Assembly: GCA_951799445.1 (NCBI GenBank)
Contig: OX637290.1
Coordinates: 870,501-934,500, forward strand
Source: Pseudisothecium myosuroides
Taxonomy: Eukaryota; Streptophyta; Bryopsida; Hypnales; Lembophyllaceae
Reading direction: 5' to 3'
Length of the DNA: 64,000 bases
In this document: piece by piece, positions 1 through 11,570 of the stretch
Layout of the letters: every line of letters begins with the position of its first letter
Numbering within the stretch: the stretch's first letter is position 1
Notes under the pieces: model-generated
What the model was told of the DNA's origin: nothing
Database searches by the model: none
Seen by the model: only the letters and a program-made list of their open reading frames with translations
Position numbers and translations under genes: made by a program

Positions 1-28
1 ACCTATTTCTATGCTATCTTCCTTTATT

Positions 29-1468
29 CTAAGTTTTCATGCTCCCACAGTCACTTCCCTCCGCGTAAAATGAAGTAGCCCCCGTGGTGGTGGTTGAGCT
101 CATGGCCGCCATTTTAGCTTCCAACTCTGTAAAGCGTGCCTTCCATGACTTTTTCTCTCCTCCTGTAGACTTGGCCTCTTTGGAATCACCTCCCTTCGCC
201 TCCTTCGTGTTCTTAGGCTTCAACTCGGGATGAACCTTCCAACAATTGGCCTCATCGTGGCCCTTGATTCCACAACCAGAGCAAAATGCTCCAGACTTGG
301 CAGCTTCCTTGGTGGATTTTTTCTTACAATCCCGCCGTCTGTGGCCAACGCCCCCACAGTTAAAGCATACCATGTCAATGTCTCCGGTATTAGTTGGAAT
401 ACTGGCCTTAGCCATCTTGGTTTTCTCTTGCGGTTTCTCCTCCTTATGCAAGAACCCCATGGCTGTCTTTTCCTCTAAGAGGTTGATCTCAGTCCTCTCG
501 GAGGTCTCGAAAACGTACCTCAAGGTTGGTGGAACACCTAACCTCAAGGCCTCACCTCGGACAAGAGTTTTTAGCTCTTTATCCAAGATGCTATACCAAT
601 GTTGAATAGCTTGTTGCTCCGTCACTCCTTGGGTGGCGGATATCAACCGTCTGAGCCTTGAATGCGCCTCTCGCAACAACTCATCACTGCCACGTGCAAA
701 CGTGCGAAGTGATTTCATTTTGTCGACCCTCTGCCCATAGTAATCTCGCTGCAGCTGCAAAAAGAATTGAGCCGTAGGGTTGAAGGGAGGCGGATTTGCC
801 ACTAGCACTGGGCTTATGGTCACGGTGGCCTCTTGACCTTCCGCGCTTGCGCCCCCTTCCTCCTTCTTTCCTCTACTAGCAGATATTATGGCGATGGTTC
901 CTCCTCCCCAAACGTCTGCATAGTTTGGAGCGTAGTATTCCCGCCAAGCCAAGATCTCCGTGGAATGAGCAAGCTCAAATTCCCCGTAATCTACCAATGG
1001 GGCTCCTTCAAGGCACCCAAACAGCGCCCTCCATACCATGTATGGGTTGAAGCTGGCATTTCGTGACTTTTGAAGTTCACACCACATGGTGAACTCCCTA
1101 CGGAAGTCGTCCACTTCCATGGTGCCATTAGCACCGGAAAACCGCCTGACTCCCCGATCCACGTCCCCATATGGCGAAGTCATCTTGTCCCAAGCGAAGA
1201 TAGATTCATTTTGAACAAATCTCACCCCGTGGTCAATTATAATGACTGGTAATTCTCCTCCCTTACCACGCTTAGTATCTTCCACCCAATTTGCTTGTTC
1301 TTCGCTTGATTCTTGGACGAAATCACTTTGATTCTTCTCACCCAAGAAATGTCTTTGACTTCGAGATTGCACCGGCTCGACACCGCTAGTTAACTCTGAA
1401 ACGGTGTCACTGGCAAATGGAGTACCACTCCTAGTGTAATCCGGTCTCTTAAGTGAATCCAGTTTCAC
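29..1468 (-). CDS. LTR-retrotransposon gag-like protein with two zinc knuckles
   Basis: The protein is about 479 codons and ends at a TAG at 29-31. It carries two perfect CX2CX4HX4C zinc knuckles near the C-terminus (CFNCGGVGHRRRDC and CSGCGIKGHDEANC), separated by a lysine-rich linker. This arrangement is typical of Gag nucleocapsid, which packages element RNA in cytoplasmic virus-like particles. The upstream part looks like a capsid region (for example FFLQLQRDYYGQRVDKMKSL). The open frame begins at a GTG (1466-1468), not an ATG, and the first internal Met is about 95 residues in. Translation may therefore begin upstream, or the start has been lost. The frame is the same as the two ORFs upstream (1496-2164 and 2351-2791), with TGA, TAA and TAG codons crowded between 1470 and 1500. 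Protease and reverse transcriptase would lie beyond the left edge of the window, so the element is cut by the window. I cannot tell Ty3 from Ty1 type without pol. Confidence 0.8.
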   Translation of the reverse strand: MKLDSLKRPDYTRSGTPFASDTVSELTSGVEPVQSRSQRHFLGEKNQSDFVQESSEEQANWVEDTKRGKGGELPVIIIDHGVRFVQNESIFAWDKMTSPYGDVDRGVRRFSGANGTMEVDDFRREFTMWCELQKSRNASFNPYMVWRALFGCLEGAPLVDYGEFELAHSTEILAWREYYAPNYADVWGGGTIAIISASRGKKEEGGASAEGQEATVTISPVLVANPPPFNPTAQFFLQLQRDYYGQRVDKMKSLRTFARGSDELLREAHSRLRRLISATQGVTEQQAIQHWYSILDKELKTLVRGEALRLGVPPTLRYVFETSERTEINLLEEKTAMGFLHKEEKPQEKTKMAKASIPTNTGDIDMVCFNCGGVGHRRRDCKKKSTKEAAKSGAFCSGCGIKGHDEANCWKVHPELKPKNTKEAKGGDSKEAKSTGGEKKSWKARFTELEAKMAAMSSTTTTGATSFYAEGSDCGSMKT

Positions 1469-1495
1469 CTACGAGTCAACTTACACATAAAGTTG

Positions 1496-2164
1496 TCATG
1501 CTTCATGAGTTCCCTCTACAGCCTCACAGTAAATCGTAGGTGGTATCTCCGTGTCAAGGACACGTAGAGTCAATGAATCCCACAAACTCGATGCCTTTTC
1601 CAGCCACCATCCTTGTTCCCACTGCCACGTGGTGTGAAACAAGTAATCTCCCGCTCGAAACTTGGTGAAGATCAACGAGAAGTTTGGCAACTGAATTGCC
1701 CCTCCAAAAGTGTGTCTCACCACTTCTCGGCGTTGTCCCTCGTTCTTCAACACCACCGCCACTTGTAGAATCACCAAGTTGTCTTCCTCCACTCGTCCCC
1801 TTGTTCGGCTCAACGGTGCTCCTATCACGGGCACCTCCGATCTCAAGTCTCGAATAAGGCCCACCCCACGTTGTTGAGTCCAAAACTTGATGGCTTTTGG
1901 ACCCAACACTTTGGTGCCTGGATGCTTAAACGATTGAACTCCTAAACGGTCACGGGCCAACGATACAAGAACAAATGGTGAAGCCGCTTTTTGAGGCTGA
2001 GATCGTGAAGCTGAATCAACAAAGGATCCTATGTGAAGGGTTTAGAAGGACTTCAATACACCTTGAAGATCCTCCTTGGTCAAGTCAAGTTGCACCTCCC
2101 TTGCTGAGGTTTCCTCAACCGGAATTAGTCTAAATGGCTTAGGTACACCTTTGCCCTTGTCCAT
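1496..2164 (-). pseudogene. Retroelement accessory/gag N-terminal ORF with one in-frame stop
   Basis: Reading from an ATG at 2162-2164 (MDKGKGVPKPFRLIPVEE), the frame stays open for about 222 codons except for one TAA at 2042-2044. It then continues (HIGSFVDSASRSQPQKAASP) to a stop at 1496. The part after the stop has the sequence RLGVQSFKHPGTKVLGPKAI and a Trp-rich segment (TTWQWEQGWWLEKASSLW). I do not recognise the family. It lies just 5' of the gag ORF, in the same orientation and frame, so it is probably part of the same retroelement polyprotein or an accessory ORF. The single stop suggests a decaying copy; a C-to-T change in a CAA codon would explain it but is not the only possibility. 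Confidence 0.55.
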
Positions 2165-2350
2165 GGTAACTCCTCATGGCATCCTTTTAGACTAAAAAAC
2201 TGTGAGAAATAGCAGTGAACCTAGTGTAAGTAAAATAAAACAATAGGGATCAACCCTAAGTGTCATACATAGTCTTTGGTAGTTGACACAAACTGCCAAA
2301 CATACCCTAACTACGCTAGGCTAATGCTAACCTAAGTTCACCCCTATTTC

Positions 2351-2791
2351 CTAGGAGCATTGTGCAAAATCAATCATACGATCGCGGTCAAGGTAGATGA
2401 ACCCAACTTGAAGTATCTCCTCCTTCACCTCGTGAAGAAACTGTGCATGCATCAACCGTTCCAACACTCCTGCACGGTCATCATCCCAGCTCTCCACGGT
2501 AATGACAGGAGTCAACTCGAAACAAAAACGGTAAGCCACCAATCCCAATGCCCCGACGTCACTGCATTTTGCCCTTGCTAAATCTGCACGCCACACCTCC
2601 CAAAACTCTGGCTCATGATGTTGGAATCCTCGTGGCACTGGCACTCGCTCTTGAATGATGGTGAGCAATTTTGCGATGAAATCGGCCTCATGCAGCCATT
2701 GCTCTGCCTCTGATAGCTGGGGAAACACTGTTGGAGGCCTATACCAAGTCCTGTCGGACTGGCATGCCGCTTGGGCCCTTGTGGTCACCAT
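2351..2791 (-). CDS. Retroelement-associated ORF of unknown function
   Basis: An ATG at 2789-2791 opens 147 codons beginning MVTTRAQAACQSDRTWYRPP and ending DRDRMIDFAQCS. An N-terminal MVTTR-type start is common among plant retroelement Gag polyproteins (recalled, not searched). The middle is acidic and Trp-containing (HHEPEFWEVWRADLARAKC), possibly a helical capsid-like segment. It is the most 5' of three same-strand, same-frame ORFs. The stretch between this ORF and the next (2165-2350) has several in-frame stops and may be a spacer or a removed intron. It may be the true N-terminus of the element's Gag. No catalytic motif is visible. Confidence 0.4.
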   Translation of the reverse strand: MVTTRAQAACQSDRTWYRPPTVFPQLSEAEQWLHEADFIAKLLTIIQERVPVPRGFQHHEPEFWEVWRADLARAKCSDVGALGLVAYRFCFELTPVITVESWDDDRAGVLERLMHAQFLHEVKEEILQVGFIYLDRDRMIDFAQCS

Positions 2792-2799
2792 AAGCAACT

Positions 2800-3637
2800 A
2801 ATATTTTGGTCACCTATAACTACTCAAGTTTTGAATTAAAAATTTAGGGTTTAGGATCAAAACCTAAATCTCTCCTAAGATCACCCCAAAATCCACTCAA
2901 AACACTCCTCAAACCACCTATGAATGCTTCTAATCCATAGCATCCATTTTCCATAGCATCCATTTTCCAAAGCCAAATTTGGATTTTTGGGCTCCCAAAT
3001 AGGATTTCTAACCCTAATTAAGGTGCTGAAATTTTAGGGTTTGAAGTCAAATCCCCCCTATTTGACAAATTCTAAACACCCCAAATGGCCTCTAATCCAC
3101 CTTGTTGTAATCCGTGATTTCTAGCTCCTCCAAACTAGTCAAAATGTACAATCCAGACTGATCTTCAAACCCGCATTGATTACGGAAGCCACTGATGGCA
3201 TTGGACGTGCAATGACCATCCAAATAGCTCGAAAGAAAGTCAAGTCTTATGGTTGCAATTTTAGAGAGCTTGCTAAGTAAGGATTTACTCCATAAGCGGC
3301 CCCCCGATGACCGGTTCAGCCAGTCACTAAATCCCTAATGACCGGTGACCACCGGCCACCAGGTCTCAACTACCGGTCGGTCCGGTCACTATCCCCGTAA
3401 CACCCAAATAGGTCTACGACACTAGTAACCAGCAACTTCAAATCTCCTCAACAAGAAGGATCCGACGAGTATGAAAGATTAATAACTACAGTAATCTAAA
3501 TCTGCAGCAATAAACATACCTACGATCGAATGTGGTGAAGCAGAAACTCCACCTGTAACGCTTGATCAGGCGCCTGATCTGCTGGGTTTCCACGGAGGGC
3601 AGCTAGTTCGAAATGCTTGCAACAGCAGCGCGCTCTT
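2800..3637. other. Probable retroelement leader/LTR region, no gene
   Basis: There is no supported coding region. A 16-bp direct repeat (catccattttccatag type) sits at about 2938-2970. A cluster of ACCGGT/CCGG-containing words lies at 3310-3385. The position just 5' of the minus-strand retroelement ORFs makes a leader or 5' LTR likely, but I could not find a matching second LTR in the window or a convincing primer-binding site. Confidence 0.3.
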
Positions 3638-3968
3638 CTACCTGGAGTTCACAGGGAAGCTTGGAGGATTCAGCGAGCCGTCTCTAAACAGTCTCATACT
3701 CGAGCTTTTAAATCGATCCCGTGAGTACTGTCATGAAGCTTTTCTCCAATCGGTCCCTCTTCGCATCATGGCCGCGAATTCCTCGTAACTGATCCGCCCA
3801 TTCTTGTCGATGTCGACCTCCGAAAGAATGCCCTGCACCACGTCCGTTTCACTCGGGGAACCCGTTAGCAGCTCTCTGATTGCTTTTCCGTAACTCCTCT
3901 CTCTCGATGCCAGGGCGATTACACTCCAATAACTTGAACACTTGACCTCCGTCTGCCAGCTGATCGAA
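3638..3968 (-). pseudogene. CDPK (calcium-dependent protein kinase) C-terminal pseudogene fragment
   Basis: This reads as the last EF-hands and tail of a plant CDPK. It has a loop with [13 protein letters not shown] followed by [14 protein letters not shown], a hallmark of CDPKs. In the same frame the tail continues QYSRDRF...LFRDGSL to a TAG at 3638-3640, but a TGA at 3731-3733 replaces the Arg expected between S and Q (CGA to TGA). Upstream the matching EF-hand helix (ELRKAIREL) only lines up if one base is removed from the A4 run at 3884-3887, and the preceding EF-hand loop ([13 protein letters not shown]) is degraded. No kinase domain or earlier exons were found. So it is a truncated, frameshifted and nonsense-mutated remnant next to a retroelement. 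Family assignment is strong from the motif; loss of function is inferred from the two lesions and missing domains. Confidence 0.85.
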
Positions 3969-3989
3969 GCACAGGTTTGGGAAAGTAAG

Positions 3990-6900
3990 AGCTCCACAGC
4001 AGACTCAGGAGCTCCGGAAGATGCTGATATTCATTCAATGCGAAAGCTGGACCAGGAAAGTTGGACCAGAATCGCAAGGGTGCCAGCGCAGTCAGTGCGC
4101 GTCAGAACTAGCTAGTCACTTCTTCCGCAGACTCGCGCTGTCTGAGCACCTCCCGAACCAACGCGGCAACCGCGATCTCACACTTGACTGCATGCCGTCC
4201 CCAGTGTACGCAATTCAATGCCTCCCACCGTCCCACTCATGCACGCAGCTAGCAATGACGAATCTTGGGCGGTTTCAAACTCCGAGAAAAACACAGCAAC
4301 GTACAGAGGCAGCAGCTAAGCTAAGTTACGAACCCAACTAGACGAGAGGCCCCGCTGTTGAAAATCCCAAACACACCCCGAGCCCTGAAATTTGATAACA
4401 AACGAGCCTCATATCATCCTCCCACTAGTTCACCACCAACGTCTACTCTTGCAAATATTTTTCTTTTTCTCTTACTCTCCTCCCCAAGCCCCAAGTCCTT
4501 CCTTGGAAGAAATTTAGGAGAAAGACAACCTTTTCCCCAAAGCCAAGTGAATAGTGAATTGCCAATGGAATAGTGTCGAATTTTCTCTTAGGTGGCGCGT
4601 TTCTAACCCACCCTTTTTCTATCCTAACCCGCAAAGCCGAGTGAATAGTACACCCAATTTCTAACTATGGGTTTAGGACCCATTTCCAAAGCTAAAACAC
4701 CCTAAAACCATGGCTATGGTGCTAAAACTTCAAGTTGTCTTGCAATTCCAGCACACGCAAAACACCTCAAAAACACTCAAAAACTCACTTTTGAACTACT
4801 TTTGGTGTCAAATTTCACTACACATACACCCATGAACGCAATGAGATTTTTTTTCAAGTAATAAGAATGAGGAAAAGCTTCTAAAGAAACTGGAAAAACC
4901 TCATTATCAAACTACAATAGTCAAGCCAATGCCACTCTTCAAGAGTAAATGCATGTTTGGATGGAGTTCCGGGAGGCAAGCCTCTCACTCCATCACGTGG
5001 GAGACTCAACTTGAAAAAGATGAGTCTCCAAAACCTCCACATGGAGGTCAAGGGGTTTGAGGTCCCCAACTGAGATGTCGGGACCCCATTGACGTCTTGG
5101 GCGCTCCAAACCTCCTTTATCACCTCCATGACTCCGCAATCGCCATCCGATGCAGAATCCAAGCCCACACGACTCTCATGACAACAATCTCCAAGTGGTG
5201 TAACAACCAATAATAGCAAGCACCTACATAGCTATTTTTAATGTTTTAGAAATAAAGACTATTAATAAAACAATTTAATCTTTATAATAGATTCAACTTT
5301 CTTCAATATATGATTTTGTAGGTGATTATCTAGGGCCCACACGTCTTGTTCAAGTATGAAAAACATCAAAATTTTATTATCTAAACATCAAAACTTTATT
5401 TCAAGAAGCTAAATTTAGCTTCATAATAATAAATTGACTTGAAAATACTAAATAAGTATGTTGAAGGTTTAATAAATAAAATAACTAGGGCTAATTGTGT
5501 TTCTTGGAAGAGATATCAATTTTTTAATTTAAAAAGAAATCTATTAGCACCAACAAAATTAAGCGATATGGAAAAAAAAAATTTGATGATGCCTACTCCA
5601 ACCAATAAAGGTAAATCTTCTCTAATATAAATATCATTGATGGAATTACTCAAGGAACTTTTTAACTATTATCCATTGCTACTTGTACCTTAGAAAGTAA
5701 TTTTAAACTAATTGAATATTTTTTTGTTACATTCTTCACTTAAAAGAAATTGCTATTAAAATTATAAAAAATATATATTTTTAAAAATTAATTGAAATCT
5801 TTTCATTAATAGATAACTCACATATTAAAGAAGTAAGAACTTTAAACCCAAATCTTTTATGTAAGTTGAAAATCCAAAAGTGAGCTTGGAAATGTTTTTT
5901 GACCAGTATTTGGTCTTTATGATAAACCCAAAAGTCTTTTGGAAATTTGGAAATCAAATTTCTTAAAAGTATACTTTCTCAATGCAAGGCTAAAGATCTC
6001 TAATATACATATTTTTATTGAATCCAATAGTAGAAACTTTAAAATGACTTGTTTAAGTGAGACCTAAAAATTTATAGAAAAGCATCTCACAAATTACAAG
6101 ATCATAATGTTCAATGAACTTTATATATAACGCAGTCTTAATCCTTTATGAAGATGAAGGCTAATCTTTAGATTATTTTAAACATTGCATTTATATTTGT
6201 CTTGAAGTACATGGATAACTAACCTTTTAAAGAAAAAATAGTCACCAATACAGGAAAAAATTTCAAATACAAATTTAAAAAGTTACTTGGAATAAAATAT
6301 TGTAAAGATTATAGAGATATAAACATGAATGCATGGTGATATTAACCCCTAAAGTTTTGACTATGTTTCATAAAGAAACACTCAAAATGGACTGTTTTGA
6401 TGGCAAAGGCCTTGAAAAAAATGACAAATGAAATCTTATTGCATCTTACTATAAGATCCAGTGGTAGACTACTTAATTATATTGTATTAAAAAATGAAAG
6501 TTTTTGACCTTACAAATTGCATGATTATAGTATTTGAAGTTGATAAAAATATTTTTTTGTGGATATCTAAATTCTGGGTAGCTTCGATTTGGTGAGGCTT
6601 TTGCACAAGTTAATTTCACTTTTTTGCTTGAACTTTCTGTATTTTCTTTGTATGACAAACTTGACCACATGTTCAAAAAATTTCATAACATTTCAAATTG
6701 AAGAATATATACCAAAAAAATTCAATAAAAAACTAGCTTCAAGAAAACTCTCATACAAAGCTCTTTTTTCAATAATTTATGGCTTGCATATACAATAATC
6801 TTTCCAAAATGTACACGATGGAGTTTTAGGTTTCAACTAGCCTTTGAGGGAAAAGAAATTGCTCAAAATATCAAGCTTTGGAAAGTTTGATCAATATATA

Positions 6901-8863
6901 GCCAAGTTGCAGTAAAAAGCAATTAGGCATATTGGATGTAGTATGTGAAGAGGTTTGGTTAGAATTAGCTGTGCCCAACTCATTATAAATTACTAGCACT
7001 GGATCATGATTGTTCTCCATGAATTTCCCCTATTCTATAAAATATAATTTCAAAGAATCAAAATTTGAAGAATTCAAAATTTTTGGCAACTATCTCACAT
7101 ACCTTCAAAAGCCATTTATTTTGTGTGTACACAAATGAGAAGTAGAGCTCTTCATACAAGTGGGGTGGTAGGAGGTAAAACCACCCATGTGAAATATATA
7201 AATTAGAGTTGGTAAGAATACTTTGAAAATTCATAGTTTATTTTTACAATGTCCAAACAATGCATTAATCTAGACTAGTCTTTTGACTTCTAACAACATC
7301 CAACAAAGAAATTACAAACAATGCTCAATTGCTTATTTGGACACATCTATGTGAAGTTTCATCGTAGTTCCATCGCACAAACATGATGTACTCTCATCTT
7401 ATTCCTAACCTGACCTCGTGAGTCTATCTTGAATACTCTCGAGACTTGACGTGCAATCTGCAAAGACTTTGCGGGGAAGTAACCCTCCACATAACCTAGC
7501 AGGAATGAGAAAGGAGCTTTCCACTCACGAAATAAATACCTTCTGTAACTCAAATACTTGACAGTAATAACATGAATAAATAGACAAGAATGGTTTCGCC
7601 TTGTTCTAGAACTCAGCACGTGTATCAAAACATGTTGAAATCACAACAGCAGGTGGCTCCATTGGCACAAAAAGATAAGCTTGAGCTCCTTCGGTATCAA
7701 TGCCCAAGGAACTTACACTCTACTTCGTGAATACCGTCGTCAAAAGTGGTCTGTTGCTTTTGCTGTACTGCACATGCCTGCACTTGTCATGGATTATCAC
7801 GGAGAGCTGAAAGGAAAGCAAACTTGACTTGAAAGTAACCCTCTCTGTTGCCCAAGTTGGAGACCCTTGCTGCGGGAGCATCTGCAGATTATATCCCTTG
7901 AATCATCATTTTATGAGCTTGGACTGTTTCGTCACGATAGAAATCTGCAACAACGTACTCCGAGGATCGAAGTCAGTTGGTCGAAGTGAGTGCTAGCTGA
8001 ACGGACACATCAATTTCAGCATTAAGATTACACGGCGATCGAGCTAGCGTGGGCATTGTCTGAAGGTCCACTTCAAATGGCGCTTGGCAACGGTTCTCCG
8101 TCCGTGGCGCTGCTGTTCTTGCTGAAGCATGTCAATGCATCCAGTCAGTGAAGGCCCAACTTGAAGACAAGTTGCAATCCCAACTAGCTTGCAGAAGCAG
8201 CGCTTCTGTCTACTCGGCTCGTATTCAAGTACTCCATCTGGTGATGAAATATTACACAAGCCTTTTCCTATAATTGGAGAGAAGCCACTGGCTACGGTGA
8301 CTACTGCAAGAATTCCTCGTCCCTTCGAAACCAGATCACCGCAACATGCATCCCTGCAAAACATTCATATGAAGTTGACCAGAGAACTGGAAGTAAATCC
8401 ATATGAAGTCTCCGTCAAAATCAGCGGACTCCCTTCCGTCGGTCCTCCCGTTGATCTTGTCAGTCCAGAAACGCCTGATTCATATACAGGCAACTTACGG
8501 CACTGAGCTCTAGAAACTGTATCAAATTCCGAAGCACCGTTCCTGATCGTTTGATACATATTGTCTCTTCTCCGTCCCCCACCCCATTGTTTCAGAATAA
8601 AACGCATAGGAGTCTTTACTTCGTTAGCGAGAAGCCACAAGGTTCTACTCTGACCCCCCAAATGTGGATTAGGTCAAGATTGAAGAAGAACTGCAGTTTT
8701 CGTAGTACGCAAATGGAATCACCTGAAAGAGCAGATGGAGGGAGGGAGTGGGTACCAAGGCAAAGAGATGCGCTACAACCCAACGAGCGGCAGGCAGGAC
8801 AGAGACCCAGGCGTTGCCGCTCGGAAGAATGCTTGTGTAACATTTCATCTGGTGCACACTCGA
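3990..8863. other. Long AT-rich intergenic stretch, no supported gene
   Basis: About 4.9 kb without a gene I can support. From 4350 to 5230 there are retroelement-like leftovers (a 112-codon minus ORF without an ATG start). From 5230 to 7330 the DNA is strongly AT-rich with stops in every frame. From 7340 to 8860 composition returns to that of the gene islands; this part may be the 3' untranslated region of the minus-strand gene at 8864-10063, but the short ORFs in it show no family motif. Confidence 0.5.
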
Positions 8864-10063
8864 CTAGGTTGAAGCACTTTGGAGACTTGGTGGCGTGAAT
8901 GCTGTAGCTTGACCATTCACCTCGTGCATGTCGTAATTCTCCAGCGGAGCCGACCCCATAGTGTGATTCCTACTACTACTGCGGGCCATGACTTGCGTCC
9001 ACATCCGCAGATGCTTGGGCTCGATTTCCTCTTCGTCCTGCTCTTCGTCGATGTCGCCGAATTCCAGCTCCTCGTCGCCCCTGTACCCGGGCTCGCTTCC
9101 ATAGCCGGACTCCATGGCGTGGGGATTCTCACTGCCCAGCCAACACTGGTCGCAATCTGTGGGTCGACTTCCACTTGGGTCGTCCCCAGTGCGCGAGCAC
9201 CCACAGGCGGTCCAATCTTTGCCCAGAGCGTGCATCTCTGCCATCATCAGATTGCTGATACCGCCTCCAAAGAGCTCGCCGCTGGAGTCGGTCGGGGTGA
9301 CGGGAAAATCCGACCACTTGAAGGGGCCGGCCTTGGACGTGGGCGCCGTCGAGGGATCGGACGCGTGCACTCCGTAGGGCGCTCGGTCACTGCTCCTGTC
9401 GGAGCCGGAGTTGCGACCGCCGCCGGGGCCACATCGTTTCATCCGTTTGCGCGCGTGAAAGCCATTCTTCCATCGCCACAAGCCTCGAGCGAGCGCATGC
9501 GAGAGCTGCTTCCTGCGCTTGCTCCAGCCGTGCACCCTTTGCCCTTGCACCACTCGAACATCACACTCTGCAGTCGAGACCTTTCCGAATTCGAAAACGC
9601 CTTTGTCGGAGCCCGAGTGGGCGACATGACGGAACCAGCCGACTGAAGACTCTGCGAACGGTTCAGGCAACGGGTCGAAACCTCGTGGACCTTCAGACCG
9701 CGGGTGAAGTTGGAGGCCAACGGGAAGGTGTCCACAATCCTCCGGGGTCACTGTGACACTTAGATACGCCGAGGCTGGAATGGGATGGGCGATGTCAGGG
9801 CCAGTGCCCAAGTTAGGGTTTTTCTCAGTCTGCAAACCAACATTATTCCTGAAGACTCTGGCGTCGTCGGTCACAGAATCACCAAGTTTGGGCTCCGGGC
9901 TGGCAGCAGATGAGCTGGCAAATGGATTCCAATGGCCCAGCTGCTGCGTGCAACTATCTAAATTGCGGGCAGTGTAGACGGCGGGCAATTCAAGCCTTCC
10001 ATCGAGTTTGGAACGCAGTTTCGGTCTTCCAGGTGGCCTTGAAACAGCAGCCCCCAGCGCCAT
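8864..10063 (-). CDS. Unknown single-exon protein, acidic C-terminal half with Cys cluster
   Basis: An ATG at 10061-10063 (MALGAAVSRPPGRPK) opens 399 codons with no intron; the frame extends two codons upstream only through a GTG, so I chose the ATG. The N-terminal third is Pro/Ser-rich. The middle is strongly basic (SKRRKQLSHALARGLWRWKN then ARKRMKR), a possible nuclear localisation signal. A Cys group follows (CGCSRTGDDPSGSRPTDCDQC), and then an acidic run (DEELEFGDIDEEQDEEEIE). No transmembrane segment or catalytic motif is visible. I do not recognise the family. The length, high GC and absence of stops support a real gene; the antisense 255-codon ORF at 8879-9646 is its shadow. It is transcribed away from the NSUN gene, so 10.1-11.5 kb may be a shared divergent promoter region. 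Confidence 0.6.
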   Translation of the reverse strand: MALGAAVSRPPGRPKLRSKLDGRLELPAVYTARNLDSCTQQLGHWNPFASSSAASPEPKLGDSVTDDARVFRNNVGLQTEKNPNLGTGPDIAHPIPASAYLSVTVTPEDCGHLPVGLQLHPRSEGPRGFDPLPEPFAESSVGWFRHVAHSGSDKGVFEFGKVSTAECDVRVVQGQRVHGWSKRRKQLSHALARGLWRWKNGFHARKRMKRCGPGGGRNSGSDRSSDRAPYGVHASDPSTAPTSKAGPFKWSDFPVTPTDSSGELFGGGISNLMMAEMHALGKDWTACGCSRTGDDPSGSRPTDCDQCWLGSENPHAMESGYGSEPGYRGDEELEFGDIDEEQDEEEIEPKHLRMWTQVMARSSSRNHTMGSAPLENYDMHEVNGQATAFTPPSLQSAST

Positions 10064-11570
10064 GTGCACCTCATAACATCACGATGATGAAAGAAACCCG
10101 AAGAGCAAATCCGGAACGCTCACGCACAGTTCGACGAGAATCGAAACGCGGACAACCGATAGAAGCCGCAATTCGACAAGGCAATTATTCAGGTGCACGC
10201 TTCAAGTACAACGAAAGAGGAGAGACTAGAGACACACGGGTTGCTACAACGCATGGAGAATCCGAGAGACCTTTAGCCGGGCATTGCATGCCATCATGCC
10301 CTATCCATGGCGACGGACTCGAAACATGGTGAAGCAGCAGAAAGCAAGAGTGCCGTGACACAATCAGATCGAGGCAGGGCACAACAAGTCTCTCAGGGGG
10401 GAAAGGAAGTAAGGGCTAGGGAGCAGATCTCGGAAGCGTGAGATCTGATCATGAGAGAAGCATGCCGTGGATAACAACGGCGACGAAGCGGCCGAGTGCT
10501 GGAGCCCCTCCCTAAGGCAATGTTGCTGAAATTCAATAAACCTCGTTATCACGAGTACTGTGGCAGGCAGGCTCAGTCAGAAGGAGAAGCGACCACGAGC
10601 GACGGCTAGGCTCCCCCAAAAGGCCGAAGCAAAGATGACCACCTCCAAGTGTGCAACAGAACACTCAGTTGGGGCGGGGAACTCGAAAGGAAACTCAGCA
10701 GGAGCATCCGTGCGGGAAGAAGAAATTGGCTGCAAAACTACTACTATTACTATTTCTAGGCTCCGACAACGATTACTAAGCTACCGGTAATGCTGCCAGG
10801 CTGACGAGATAGAGTTCTAAATAAAACTAGAACTAGTTAAGAAGGCAAGCAAGCAAGGATCGCGCACAAGATGTGTTAGGGAAGCACGAGTGTGAGAGGG
10901 AGAGGGTTTTTAGTTTCTCGGGAGCCGAAGGCATGTGGCAGGTAAGTAATTCGGGTGTCGCAAGCTATGCACATCGAACACCCACAAAAACACTCTACTT
11001 CTACATTTCGGTCTTGTGAAGTTGTGAGTTGATGATACTGAAAGTTCGGGACTCTTCACAGCCAGCCTGTCCGTCAGGCATAATTCAGTCGGAGGAGCCT
11101 GCCACGTGCTATCGTGGCTATAGTCTGAAGTCTGAGTGTCTGACCCCACCCACCAATCGTTGGCGTTGCGGCACGCTGCCTCAGTAGTCACGACTCTGCG
11201 TGGGTGCCCTGAATCTCCACCCTTGTCAGTAAGTTACGCCTTCTTTGAGTGGGCTTGAGACTACTACAGCAGTAAGCTTTAGTCCCTAATGTGATTTTCA
11301 CAAGTACAAGAAGTTCAAGTTGCTAAAATCCTTGCTAAATGTGCTAATAAATCAAGTTTAACAATTTTAGTATTCCCAATTTTTCGTAGCGAGAAACTTT
11401 TGTTCGGTACTGTAGAAGTCTTGCTAAATTTAGCCACATTTGTGAACACTTGAGAGCGTCTTCCATCGGATCACTCCGTTGGAGTTTTAGGGTTCGTGTG
11501 CGGTGTGGGCCGTGTGCTCCGGAGGGTGGTGAGGGTGATCTCTCGATTGGTGGCGTCGGATTCGTCGGCC
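10064..11570. promoter_or_regulatory. Divergent intergenic region between two gene starts
   Basis: This 1.5-kb interval separates the starts of the unknown minus-strand gene and the plus-strand NSUN gene. It contains a purine-rich tract (about 10885-10920, pyrimidine-rich on the minus strand), which suits a plant 5' UTR, and short runs such as ctactactattactatt. I see no clear TATA box. The ORFs within it are short and lack family motifs. Confidence 0.35.

Noticed and set aside
1470..1486. Apparent 16-bp intron (GTAAGT...TAG) just before gag
   Set aside because: Far too short to be spliced; treated as stop-rich spacer.
4881..5219. 112-codon minus-strand ORF
   Set aside because: No ATG start (TTG), no motif, in AT-rich intergenic DNA.
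8879..9646. 255-codon plus-strand ORF
   Set aside because: Antisense shadow of the unknown 399-aa gene; high GC keeps several frames open.
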